A stretch of 64,000 nt of DNA from Tetrahymena elliotti 4EA (taxonomy: Eukaryota > Ciliophora > Oligohymenophorea > Hymenostomatida > Tetrahymenidae): assembly GCA_000231825.2 (NCBI GenBank), contig JH720298.1, positions 1,307,452 through 1,371,451 on the forward strand, in the 5' to 3' direction. Of the stretch, positions 1 through 11,578 are shown piece by piece. Under the pieces are notes generated by a model, which worked only from the letters and a program-made list of their open reading frames with translations, was not told where the DNA came from and searched no databases. Each line of letters opens with the position of its first letter. Within the stretch, counting starts at the first letter, position 1. A program made the position numbers and the translations under genes.

Positions 1-180
1 ATGAGTGAATTACTCTAATTAAGTAAGATCTAAAGAAAGTAAGTACAAGCACATTTCATATTAACCGGTAACGATAGCAAATTCAAGTGCAGTAAAATCT
101 TTATAAATTAACAAACAAATAAGCAAATTATAAAAACTAACTAAATTTCTTCTTCGAATTTCAAATATATTATCTTAAAT

Positions 181-678
181 TCAAAGTTAATCGTTTATTT
201 TAATTTTACTTTGATTGTCTTCAGATCTTTAAAGGACTTGTGCACCATGATCAATTAAGATTTTAGCTACTTCTATATGCCCTCTTTTAGCTGCCCACAT
301 CAAAGGAGTAATTCCTTTTGATGCTGTATTATTTACTTTACTACCCATCTTTATTTATAATATAAATTGCTTATCATAAATTGCAACTAAAATGTGATTA
401 ATCCTTACTCCTAAAATTAATTTAACTAATTTTTAGTCATTTCTCCAAACACTTCTTGACAATGCTGTGTTCTAACAATCATCTGTTATTGAAGCGTTAA
501 GCAATTCAGGATTTTGCTAATTTACAAAAAAAAATGATGAAAAATCAAAAAAATATTTTCTTCTCCAAAACTTGAAAAAAAAGAAGCAAAAAAATACTTT
601 AATGATCATAGCTACTTTAGCTTCATCAGATTGTTCTACCGCTTCATACAATAATTCTTTAACATTATTGGCTCCCAT
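181..678 (-). CDS. small ankyrin-repeat protein
   Basis: Two exons, 598-678 and 181-516, are joined by a GT-AG intron in phase 0 and give 138 aa when TAA/TAG are read as Gln; the stop is TGA at 181-183. The start MGANNVKELLYEAVEQ is the first ATG. The C-terminal part carries a clear ankyrin repeat (GITPLMWAAKRGHIEVAKIL, then IDHGAQV), preceded by a weaker one (NTALSRSVW...KLVKLIL). Ankyrin repeats are protein-binding helical pairs, so a partner-binding role is inferred and nothing more specific can be said. A possible second intron of exactly 60 nt (349-408, GTAAGG to AAAG) falls inside the linker between the repeats. Removing it keeps the frame and gives a tighter ankyrin spacing, so the true protein may be 118 aa. 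Confidence 0.75.
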
Positions 679-2964
679 TTTTTAGATAATGCTTTTATCT
701 TTTTATAGTTGTTGTGTATTTTTTAACTTAAAATGAAAATAGTTAATTAACTTTTAATTTATGCAAACAGATGTTAATTATTTTACAATTTAAATTTGCT
801 TTTTTGATAAAAATTTAGTTAATCAACTGCAGAGCTTTTTTTAGGCTGTATTAAAAAATCTGATAAACAAATAATTCAAATATTAATTATATCTATTACA
901 AAATTTGAAATAGAAAGATAATTCCCCTGACAACCAGCTAATTTCTAGCCTGAAAATACAAAAACTTAACTGAAAATAACAGAATGTTAAACATGTTTAA
1001 TTTAAATTAATTTGCACTATACTAACTCTCGAAATCCACCTTGCAGTTATGAATTCACTTAAATTTTCTAAATTTACGTTTGTATCTTCAATAGTATTTG
1101 TTAATTTAGATAAGTAAACAAATTTTCATTCATTTTAGAAATAATTAATTTAAAGAATCCCAAAAACTTTTGATATTTTAAATGTTAACAAAATTTCTTG
1201 TTGAACGAACAATAGAAATAATTAATTAATTTTTGATGAAAAGAATTACAAAATGTATCTTGATATTATGAAATAGGCTCATTCTTAAAATTTAATGATT
1301 ATTTATTTACTAATAATCTATTCAAATATTTTAAGCTTATTTCAATTATCAAATCTAATAAATTCAATTGATTTTTAATTTTTATTTTTTAATTGAAAAT
1401 AATATTCTAGTTCTTTCATTCTAATAAAAAAAGAAGATATAAAAGAGTAAAAATCTATTTAATAATTTACTACATAATTAATATTCCTATTAGACTTAAG
1501 AGACAAAATATCATTTAAATTTTTTAATTATATCATGGAGTAATCAAATAATTAATATATATATTTAAGTTTGCTGCTAAATATTTGAAAAAAATATTAA
1601 ACGATAAATAAAAAAGTTTTACTAGTGGAATAAAAAATACAAATACTCCAGGTTTCAAAAAATATTTTTTACCTTTAAGAAAATTATTAGCGATAATTAT
1701 ATTTAAAATTCAAAACCATTATGAAGTCAGTATCTCTGTTAATTTATGGATTATTTCAAAAAATTTAAAAAACTTTTTAACTTAATTTTTTGTTTTAAAT
1801 TTTGATTTTGATTTAACTAATAAAGAGTTTGTTTTTTCTGAAGAATAAATTTGATAAACAAGAAATATGAATTAAATATTTCCAATCTTATTTTTGTTTA
1901 CTTTCTCTGAAAAAATAAGTAATCAAGAATAAACTAATTAGAAATAAAGGTAAAGAAGTCTGATACGAATGGAGTTGAAAAGACTTATTGAATGAATTAA
2001 AAAAGAAGCTGGAAATGATGATAAATAAAAAAGTAGAATTAAAAGTGATTATATACAAATAAGTAATATTTTTAAATATAGAAATAGGAGAGTAAATTAA
2101 TTTATTTGGTTTGTTAAAAATTTTATTTTTTTATATTTTAAATAGATTTCTTTATTAATTTTTATCAATCAATATTTTTCAGATATTCTCTTTTAGCTTA
2201 ATTTTAAAAATGAATAATTGTTAACAATGAGTATTATTCAATTATATTATTAGACTGGTTTGTTTGCTTTTAATTTAGTTTGATTGAAATAGTGATTTGA
2301 TTTATAAAGTACGTTGAAACATAATTAATTTGATGACAAGATCCTAATCTCCTAGCCAATTTTTATTCACATCTTATTTATTATATAAGAATTTTTTAAT
2401 TTCAGAAAAAAAGATAAAATCAATTATCCAAATTTTCATCAAAATTTACTGTTTTTCTTAAAGAATTTAAGCAATATTTTAGTTCCATCCATAATTCCAA
2501 GCTCTCCTTAAAACATTCAAATTATACATATGCTTTGCAAAGATTAGTCATTATATTTTTAAATAAGAAGAGGAGAAAGTAGATCTTTTTAAAGAAAGAG
2601 AAAGATTTAAATAGACAAAAAACGAATGATTTAATAGATTGATAGATAGATCAATTTGCTTATTAATTATTAAATTCTTTCTACTCTCTTTTAAGTAATT
2701 TGATTTGATTTTAGCATTCCTCAAAAGAGAGAAACAAACTAATAAATCTCTTAATGAATAATTTGGGATTTTAGAATGAGTCTTTCAATTTTTTATAATT
2801 TAGATATTAATTTTAATTTTTTGATATTTAAAAGTTATTTGTTGTTGTTGTAGAAGAGCAATTAGAGTGATAAAATATTGTATAAATAAATAGAAGCTCC
2901 ACAGAAGTGGCTAATTTTTAGTGTTTAAGTGCAAATATAATGATTTAATTTCTAGTTAGTAGGA
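679..2964. other. AT-rich intergenic stretch
   Basis: About 2.3 kb with no reading frame that shows protein-like composition on either strand. It is made of A/T runs and scattered short repeats such as GATA-like tracts near 2640-2660. It presumably holds the 5' region of the ankyrin gene and the 3' region of the gene at 2965-3537, but no element could be identified. Confidence 0.6.
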
Positions 2965-3537
2965 TCAATTTTAAGTTTCTGATTTTATGTCATCGTTTTA
3001 TTCTATTTACTAATTCAAGTTGAAAGAAACTGATTTTATTTATGATTTGCTCTTCTTTTTTAGAGATTTTCTAGCATATTAAATTTCCTGAACTTAGATT
3101 TTAGGAGCAAAATTCATTTTCTAAAGTTAAGCTTATTTTTCTTCTGAAATATAAAGTGCATTGTAGACTGTATTTTCAAAAGTTGATTATAATAACTCAT
3201 CCTCGTGAGGTTCAAATTAGTTTTTAAACTCAAAGAAGGAGTTCTTGAATTTTCTCCTTAATCTTTTACGTAACTTAGCATCTTCCTCACCAGCAATGAA
3301 GTTTATTTCATAAATTTCTTGAAGTTACTTATAAAAAAGGCGGTATTTGGCAATGATTGTAGAGAAGTAAACTTTAATTTTGATAAGTATTAAACCTAAA
3401 CTTAAAACGATTCTCTCCATGAAAATGAGTAAAAACATCAAATATTCTTTTTAATCTATCGATGCATTCATTTCTTTCTAGTTATTTTGTAAAGCAGTCA
3501 AGCTATAATTCTCTGTTCCAATGAATTCGCTTAACAT
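2965..3537 (-). CDS. hypothetical protein, hydrophobic N-terminal half and basic tail
   Basis: A single-exon frame of 190 aa from ATG at 3535-3537 to TGA at 2965-2967, with many TAA/TAG read as Gln. Residues about 30-65 are hydrophobic (EYLMFLLIFMERIVLSLGLI, then LIKIKVYFSTIIAKY) and could make one or two membrane helices. The rest is charged: a KLRKRLRRKFKN basic stretch in the middle and a Lys/Ser/Gln-rich tail (KSLKKKSKS). I do not recognise the family. The even composition and the absence of TGA over 570 nt, with ordinary amino-acid use, argue that it is real. It lies on the same strand as the small membrane proteins downstream but shares no visible motif with them. Confidence 0.6.
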
Positions 3538-5142
3538 TTTATTAATTAGCTAGTTTGTAAATTTGGAATATATTACTTTCTATTATGTTGCTTTTTCTTT
3601 TACACTATTTTTTTGTTTAATTTAATAAATAAATATACTTTATCAAAACTACTTTGCTTCTTTGCTTGATTTTTTCTAATACAAAATTTACTATTTTATA
3701 GACATACCTACCTACATTCCTATCTTTCTATCTTAATTGAAATTATTAAATGAAAATAGATAGAGAGATAGATTCATTCGCTTATTAATTGATTGAAAGA
3801 TAGATAAATCATATAATTATTAATTGATAGGTATAAATTATAAAAATTTTATTCTATTTAACTCTTTTTCTTATTATAGCATTTTAAAATTAAAAAACTT
3901 ACGTAATAAACAAGTAGAGTGCGCATCGAGATTTGATCACCACTTAATTACAAAAAAATTAATTTTCAGTAAAGAAACAATTAAAAAATAATGCATTACA
4001 TACATACATTCAAATTACTTTACTATTTTAAAAACTATTGATATTTAATCATCGTGTTCTAGTCTTTCATTTTAATTAATTAAATTAATAAATTCATCCT
4101 AACTTATTACATTTTTTTTTAGATAACAAGGAGGTAAAATACCAACCATTCATAATTTTCTTTAACACTCTTTAAATAAATTCAATCAAATATAAAATTA
4201 AGATTTCAAGCAATCAATCAATAGATTAATTCAAAAGAATAGTAAAATAATAAAATTAATCTAAACTAAAGAATTTTACCAAATTCAAAAAGATCTATAA
4301 CAAAGAGCTTTATCCTAACTTAAAACTCATATTTCTAAATTGAAAATTGAGTTGTTAAGAGTAAGTTTACTCATGTACAATGAGTTAAGTGATATTTTAT
4401 AAATAGTTAATTAGGTTTCTCAAAATAATTTAAATTGATCATATTTATTTATCGTCAATTTAGAATAATCTTATTTGTTTTAATCCTTTTTTTAAATAAA
4501 TAAGTTCCAAAAATTTTTTTAATTATCAACTCATTAAGGCTTTATTATTTATATACAGATTGAAAAGATTTAGTCAGGGTTAATATTTTATCACCCTTAG
4601 ATAGAACTTGAAAATGTTCTCTCTCTAAAATTTGAAATAAAAATTGGTTATATCATATTTTGATAAACTATTTATTTTTAGTGTTTATCTTCCTTCATCT
4701 TCTATATTTTTATTCATAATATTTACTTCATCCAACTCTATGATTTGATTCAGTCAGTCTGCATTTTTAAATTTTGAATATAATCGATCTAAAAATAATT
4801 TATCCTCCTTTATTTATGACAGATAATTGTATTTGCTTTATTTTTTAATTTATTGACAATTTGAATTAAAATAAATTTATCTTTCGTAATAGTTAATGAA
4901 ATAAACGTATTTAATGCTTATTTAATACCATTTTTATTAGATATTATAAAAAAATAAGCTAGAATGTGTTATATAAAACAAATAAATATAAATAATTATA
5001 ATTCAAATCATTTTCAGATCAAATTATTAGTAAATAAATAGTTTATTAATAAATGAATAAATAAGTCTTAATAGTTGATAGATTATATTAGACAGCTTGA
5101 TTTAATTGACTATATTCAGTTTGTTTTTATTATAATCTTTTT
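3538..5142. other. AT-rich intergenic stretch
   Basis: About 1.6 kb with A/T runs, short ACAT and GATA tracts (for example near 3700-3800 and 3995-4010), and no convincing coding frame. No RNA gene was recognised. Confidence 0.55.
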
Positions 5143-5715
5143 TCAGAGGGCTTGATAGTTTTAATTGTTTGCATTATTTAAAGGCTACATTTCAGGATTT
5201 TATTGCTGCTGATTTAGTTGTTATTAATCTCCATTTTAAACGATTTACTGCTAGTTTAAATTGACATTATCTTCTCTTGTTATAACCACCATACCATAAA
5301 AAATACAAAACGTTAAGCACAATACAAAGAAAATTATAACGTATAGGATATAGTAAACAATTAAGAAGAATAGAGTGAGAGTGTATAATTTTCCACAATC
5401 AGAGTCTTTTGAAGAATTGAGACCCATTAAGCAAATATGGGAATATATAATGCAAGCATAGAATGAGTATTCTAAAAGATTTGAGAAGAATTTTTAGCCA
5501 CATTATACTAAAATAATAGTAAAAAAGGAAAGTAAACCCATCAGAAAGCAAGAAAAAGCAGAAATTAAAGTCCAGCTTAAAAAGTTTTTGTTATCACAGT
5601 TTTCATGATAGTCAGGCTCATATCCGAATAAAATAAATAAAGAGCCAAACAAAATATTTACAAGGGTTACCATTAGAAAGAAAAACCTCCAATCTCTCTC
5701 ATTAGCATACATCAT
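5143..5715 (-). CDS. small four-helix membrane protein, cluster member A
   Basis: A single exon of 190 aa, starting MMYANERDWRFF at 5715 and ending with TGA at 5143-5145. Four hydrophobic stretches are visible: residues about 11-30 (FFFLMVTLVNILFGSLFILF), 47-70, 82-98 and 112-140, followed by a Gln/Asn-rich cytosolic-looking tail. Two cysteine-centred loop motifs, CDNKNFLSW after helix 1 and DSDCGKLYTL before helix 4, match the other members at 8082-8558 and 9660-10220 (C..(T/S)DFLNW / CQDSSFIDW and VCGDLHTLA / DCGSLHVLA). That makes the three genes paralogues. The function is not known; a four-helix integral membrane protein with possibly paired Cys in extracytosolic loops is all that can be read. 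Standard-code reading would cut it at residue 70. Confidence 0.8.
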
Positions 5716-6023
5716 GATGACTAATTAAATTATCAAGTTACTTCTATTTCTCTAATTAAATCTTTTTCTTTTATCAATATTATCATATCATTCTATGTAA
5801 ATTAATTGATTTTTGATAATATCAAAGCAATACCTATTTAGAATCAATACATCTATTTATTTTTGATGATTAAACAAACCATCGTCTTAGTTTATACACA
5901 TAAGTAAATTTCATTTATTTTACATCAAGATCTTTCTTATTATTTTAATTTAAAAACGAGTATTTTTAATGACTAAAGTTCTACAACCAAAATAATCAGA
6001 AATATGGTCTTTATTCTTTTTTC

Positions 6024-6773
6024 TCACATATAATTTTTTGAGGTAACTAAAAAATTGTTTGGCAAGTTCTTTATATTAAACATGTTCTTTTTTTCAACAT
6101 ATTTAACAGAGGAGGAGAGGGGAGCAACTAAAAAAAAAAATTTTGATCTATTAGAAATAACAAGAAGAATTATTAAAGATTTATAACTCAAATAATACTT
6201 CAAATTTTTATCAAACCCCCCTTAAATATTAAAACAATTATTTTTAAAATGCAATTAAATAATAAATTTATCAAATATGATTGGATAAAGGCATACAGTT
6301 TTATTACATACATAAAAGCATCTTTAAATATATCTTAAGTTGAGATTTTAATAGAATCTGAATAATATTTAATTTATTAAATCTTTAATATTCAGCTATC
6401 TAACACTCCATATAATTATACTCCTATTCTTTGATATTACTAAACTATTTATATGATTATTTAGTATAAAATTTAATATACTCATAATAACCAACAATAA
6501 AATAAATATGCAATTTGTAATAAAAGCAATAAATCCTAAAACATAAACTAATTTATTTAAATCTCCACATGCTTAGTCTTATTGCATCAAAGGGGCTAAA
6601 TCACAAAAGCTAGTCATATGTAATAGCTCAATAAGATGACGAAAACATAAACACATTTCAAAGTTTTCTTTATTAGTGATTGAAAAGACAAATTATTTGG
6701 TGTATGAAAACACTATTACTCCAGCAAAAAGCAAAGTAAACAAGATAACACTACTATTAAAAAATTCTGACAT
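6024..6773 (-). CDS. divergent or decaying member of the small membrane-protein cluster
   Basis: An open frame of 249 aa from ATG 6771-6773 (MSEFFNSSVILFTLLFAG) to TGA 6024-6026. Residues around 77-81 read ACGDLNKLVYVLGFIAFI, which aligns with the VCGDLHTLAMVFYIVIFA segment of the 8082-8558 gene and is followed by a similar hydrophobic helix (NCIFILLLVIMSIL). The first helix is also present. The middle part, where the other members have helices 2 and 3, is shorter and less hydrophobic. The last 100 residues are low-complexity AT-rich sequence with a homopolymer run (about 6130-6140), which looks like untranslated DNA that happens to lack TGA. The true end may be earlier through an intron, or the copy may be a pseudogene. 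Confidence 0.4.
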
Positions 6774-8081
6774 CTCAAGCAATGTTTCTATTCAGATCAT
6801 TAAGGAAATAATAATAAAGGAAACCTTAAGTTGTCTAGAAGACTACAAAAACCAGATTGATTCAGTGAAATTTTATTGATTCCATGAGAATATTGTATGT
6901 AAAGAAACAAAGATTTTTTTACTCCTAAAACCAATTTTTTTGTTTTGATAAAATTAATAATCATTAAAATACCTCAAAATATTAATACCAAATCTTTCTC
7001 TTAATCAATATTTAAAAAACTTTTTATCAAATTTTAAAAAGTCTACAATTTTAACACCCTCATAATTTGGCCATGTTTTTTATAGAGAATTTATGGTAAT
7101 AAATAATTAAATAATCACTAGTTAAAATAATTTTTGGATTAAAAATATTAAAAACATTTTTTTGTACCTAAAACAATGTATTAATTAATATTATTTTAAG
7201 TAATAGTTTATTAAATCAAAAGTAATTTTAATTTAAATAAAAAAATAGATTAAATTACTCAAAAAACTTTCTCCTTAGATACAATAGCCAGAAAAACAAT
7301 AATCCTACTTACTTTAATTCAAAGTCAAAATTTTCATTTTATAAATTTCAAATATCACTCATAATCATAAAATTCTTTCTATTTTAAAATTATGCAAATT
7401 CAAAATATTTTTATGTCATTTAAAATATATATTTTATGAAAAATTTTATTAAGATTCTTTTATTTACACTTATCATTTTTAATTCTATTTACACAGCTAA
7501 TAATTTAGTTTAATCAAATGTATTAAAAAGAAATATTTACATTTAATTAAGCTTTTTTAAGAATTATGCTTATCGGTAAGTTAGCCCTCTTTTATTAATT
7601 ATTAATTGTTTAAGTTGAGCATAAAAATTTCTGTTGAAGAATCTTAATCGTCTAAGGTCTTTTTAAAGAGAATTTAAATATAAATTTTAAAAAACTAATC
7701 AATCATTAATTAACTTTTTAAATTTTTGAATATTTTTTATCTTTAAATTATTTTATTATTAACTTAAAACAAGTAGATAATCTATGATATAATATGATTG
7801 AATCCTTATCAAATTTTACATTGTTAAATTATAAAATGAAAATCAATAAACAATATTAAAATAATAATCTTTAGTCTATTGTAAATATAATAATTTTATT
7901 TTGACAATTAGATGATAAAAATATAAAGTTACATTAAATATTTTAAAAGGAATAAATAGAAGTATAATTAATTAAATCTAAGGTTAATACTTTATATTAA
8001 AAAACGATAAAGACTCAAAACGATTTTAGAAATAAATATAATATTTTTTAATAGCTTGAATGAATCCTGTAAAAAATCAAA
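6774..8081. other. intergenic stretch with one possible secreted-protein exon
   Basis: Mostly A/T-rich DNA. The only coding-like signal is a plus-strand frame at 7436-7575 that begins MKNFIKILLFTLIIFNSIYT, which looks like a signal peptide, and runs about 46 codons to a GTAAGT donor at 7576. A following exon could not be placed with confidence. See the matching finding. Confidence 0.4.
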
Positions 8082-8558
8082 TCAATGAGCATAGGATGTA
8101 GAGGCAAATGAAATGGAGATATATCCTGAATCGTTGCCAGTTTCACGTTTTGTGAAGATGCAATGATAAAGAGTGAATAATAGAACTAAGGCGACGAATG
8201 CAAAAATAACTATGTAGAAAACCATAGCTAATGTATGTAAGTCTCCACAAACTTTAGAATCCTTAAGTAACAAATAAACAGCGCAAACAAGAACAGCAAT
8301 TGTTGTAAGAAAATCTACAACTATGTAAAATTAGAGGAATGATTTTCTAATTGTGAAATATGCTAAAATGTATTTAAGCACTAAAACAGCAACAACAACA
8401 AAGCAGACAATATATGTGTATTTACTCCAATTAAGGAAATCAGTAGCTCTACATCCATCATACCTAGTAGAATCCTTCAGGAAAATGTAAAAAAGGGCAC
8501 CAAATATGGTGTAGAATATGCCCATAATGAAATTGCTGTAGTCTAGCCTGATAATCAT
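8082..8558 (-). CDS. small four-helix membrane protein, cluster member C
   Basis: A single exon of 158 aa (MIIRLDYSNFIMGIFYTIFG...) ending at TGA 8082-8084. Four hydrophobic helices are seen at about residues 10-28, 47-70, 78-96 and 103-128. The loop after helix 1 has YDGCRATDFLNW and the loop before helix 4 has SKVCGDLHTLAMVFYI; both are shared with the gene at 9660-10220 (YSNCQDSSFIDW and TDCGSLHVLAMVFYI), and more weakly with 5143-5715. Unlike its neighbours it has no Gln-rich tail and ends in a short Ser/Tyr segment. One in-frame TAA (Gln, between helices 2 and 3) is the only reassigned codon, so standard-code reading gives two halves. The function is unknown. Confidence 0.85.
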
Positions 8559-9659
8559 TTTATAGAATTGAAAGATATTTCTTGCTTAGTAAAATCTATT
8601 AATAATTCTTAATTTAGAAATTAATTACAAGATAATCATCAAATAAATTGCACTGATTTATAGGCATTGGTAGAAAATAATTCAAATTATCCTTATCAAT
8701 TATCTTAATATCCAAACAACTACTATTTTACTTGACATTCATTTATCAAGCTTCAATCTAATTTTTTATTTGAACAAAAACAGATATCATCTCAAAAACT
8801 TTTTTGAATTGTTATGAATGCAAAAATGAAATGAATCCAATAATTTTACTTTTTTGGAATATATTTTTTTTCTGCAAATCATAAATAAATTTTTTATTTT
8901 TTTAATTTATGGTTGATTTATCACTCAATTTGTCTTTAACCTTTACAAAATATTTTACATTTTTTCAATTTTTTAAAAAGTTAAAAAAAATCTAGACAGT
9001 TTATCAAATATAAAACAAAGCAGCACTTTTTGAAATGTTAAAATTTATTTGTGAACGATCCAAAAAAAAAAAATAAATAAATAAATGAATGTGATAAGCT
9101 ATCTTTTTTTAAATTTTAATAAAATCTGAATTTTTTTTAATTAGATATTTGAAAGATAAAGCATAGTAAACATTTCTTTTGAATTTATGAAATGTTTTTT
9201 AGTTTGTTTTTTTTGAAATAAATTTTATTTTTTACTTAAAATTATTTTTTTTTACAAAATTAGGATGACATAAAAAGTTTTATTTTTAAAATTTGAAAAA
9301 TACGAAATGAAATAATCAATATACCTATTTGGAATAGATAAATAATGGTAAAGGAATTAAAAATTATTGAATTTGAAAAATATTCCAAACATAAAAAAAA
9401 TAATAAATTGAATCCAACATCTATAAATGACATATTAAAAATTAATCTCTCAGTCTTAATTTAAATTATTCCAAATTCAATATCCTTCATTTTTGATTGT
9501 TTGCACTCTCTAGATATTAAATTAAAAAACGAGCTTAAAACGGTCAAAAATTGATCGAAAGATATTTGTAAACAAACAATTATGTTTTGATTGATTATTG
9601 ATCATTTAGTTAGTCAATCAATCAATTAGTATAAGGATATAGAATTGAATTCAAAGGCC
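8559..9659. other. AT-rich intergenic stretch
   Basis: About 1.1 kb between two paralogous genes on the same strand. Long A and T runs (for example 9062-9073 and 9246-9254) and no coding-like frame. A short ATTGATTG/CAATCAAT repeat field lies near 9580-9630. Confidence 0.55.
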
Positions 9660-10220
9660 TCATAATTCTTGATTTTAAATATCTACTTATTAATTTCTAT
9701 TGATTGGTTAGTATTCTTCGTCATCCTTTGCAGCATATGCAGAAGCAAATAGTCCAGCGCATAAGAGACAAGTGCAACAAGTAACTAAAACAGCAATACC
9801 AATACTAACATAGACAAGGATGTAGAAAACCATAGCTAAAACATGTAAACTACCGCAGTCTGTGTTATCAGTAGCAGTTAAACCAATGGTACAGATGAGG
9901 ATAACGATGCCACCAATAGTATCTAAGGCACTCCATAATTCAGGATATTTTTAAGTAATCTTGCAAGTGTAGAGCAAAATCTTGAGAACAGCAACACCAA
10001 CTAATGTATATAAAACAATCATAGTTAACTTATTCCAATCAATAAACGAGCTATCTTGGCAATTTGAGTACCTTTCTGGATCAGTTGAATAGTAATGAAA
10101 CAATCCACCAAAAATACCATAGATGATAACTATGATAATATCCTTATGCCATTGAGGCTCGTTTGATCTTTATAATCTTTAATTAAATTGTTATTATTAT
10201 TACTATTATTGTTAATCCAT
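9660..10220 (-). CDS. small four-helix membrane protein with poly-Gln N-terminus, cluster member D
   Basis: A single exon of 186 aa from ATG 10218-10220 to TGA 9660-9662. After Met-Asp come nine consecutive Gln, seven of them written as TAA or TAG, then a short basic linker and helix 1 (IIIVIIYGIFGGLFHYY). Loop motif YSNCQDSSFIDW follows, then helices 2 and 3, then DCGSLHVLAMVFYI leading into helix 4, and a Cys-rich membrane exit (TCCTCLLCAG). The tail EEYQPINRNQQVDIQNQ is acidic and Gln-rich like that of the 5143-5715 gene. It is the closest relative of the 8082-8558 gene. The function is unknown; the frame across all reassigned codons and the shared motifs make the gene itself certain. Confidence 0.85.
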
Positions 10221-11578
10221 TTCAATTAATTAGGTTTTATCTCTATTAATTCTAATAATTTATTTGTTATTTATTAATTCAATTAAGTATCTCTATATTC
10301 CTAATTTTAATAATTTTAGTGACTAACTAATCAAATAAGAATATTCAATCTGATACTATCTTATGTTCTTCTCTTAATAATTGTTTATTTTATCATTTTA
10401 AGAAAACATATTAATATTTTAAAGACTCAATCAGCCTATTCTCAATACTATTATTAATAAGGACTATCTTACTCCAATTTAGCCTAATAAATATAATCTA
10501 AACAAACTTAAAATAAAACAATATTTATTTCATAAAAATAAAAGTTCTTATGCTATCTATTTAATAATTTAGGTAAGTTTCTAATTTTTCAAAATTACCT
10601 TTTTCAGCTATTATTTAGTGTTGTTATATCACTTCAATTAATTTCTATTTTAACACATATAAATAGTTAATTCAAATATCATCAATCTTTCTAAAATTTG
10701 AAAAATATCTTTGAGAATAGTCATTATTGGATGACCAAAAAAATGCCAATATCTCAAAAAATGTGATCTGATATATTTAAATTTAAATACAAATTAAAAA
10801 AAATAAATATGATTTTAAGAATTTTTAATTCAAAAATTTGTTAACTTATACACACACTATTGAGAAGTATTTTGGTTGAAATTATAATTAATTTCATGTT
10901 TTGGATTTCTTTTGAAAGAATTTAAAATTAATGACAAATTATTATTTATTTAAGTAATTTTTAATTTATTAAAGTAAAAATACATTTGAGACTAAAATAA
11001 CTTTAAATAAAATTATTATAAAAATTGTTATTTTTCATAAATTATCTATTTAGTAGATATTTGTTTATTGTAAGAAAATAAATTGATTGATTAAATTAGT
11101 ATTGAGATATTTGTTTATGTTAAAGAAACAAATTTATAAAATATTCACTCACTCTTTGACTTTACTAATAATAAATGAGTAATTTATTGAGTGGTGAATA
11201 AAGAGGAAGTTTTAAATAATACATAAAAATGGTGATATTTTGATAAAATAGTAGCTTTTATTTAAATATTTTATTGATGAAGTTATGAATAATGAGATTA
11301 TGATTATATAATTACTAATTAATTAAGTGGTGAAAATATTTACAAAGTACTTAATAAATTAAAAATAATTTAAGATGAGGTATTTATTTGATAAAAGGAA
11401 AATTTGTGATTAGTTAGTTAGTTGGTTGTTTGTTTGTTTGCTTGTCTGTTTATTAGTTAGCTAGTTAGTTTTAATAATTAAAATAATTAACTTTCTAGTA
11501 ATTATTTTGTGAGTTTGCTAATGGATTTAGCAAGTTATTAATTTTAATAATTTTTTATGAATTTGGTTGGTTATTTAG
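10221..11578. other. AT-rich intergenic stretch
   Basis: About 1.36 kb without a convincing gene. It includes the tetranucleotide repeat listed at 11411-11470; the rest is A/T-rich with no recognisable element. Confidence 0.55.
11411..11470. repeat. imperfect AGTT/GTTT tetranucleotide repeat
   Basis: A 60-bp tract of AGTT units passing into GTTT, CTTG/CTGT variants and back to AGTT. It is a microsatellite downstream of the gene at 11579-12312. Confidence 0.8.

Noticed and set aside
1..120. A plus-strand frame at the left edge (MSELLQLSKIQRKQ..., with HFILTGNDSKFKCSK) that faintly recalls a BED-type zinc finger.
   Set aside because: Too short, the second Cys pair and His are missing, and it runs into the antisense of the ankyrin gene.
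6676..6879. Plus-strand frame starting with GTG (IEKTNYLVYENTITP...).
   Set aside because: There is no ATG and it overlaps the minus-strand frame with cluster motifs; a plus-strand splice that joins it to an upstream exon could not be made without a stop.
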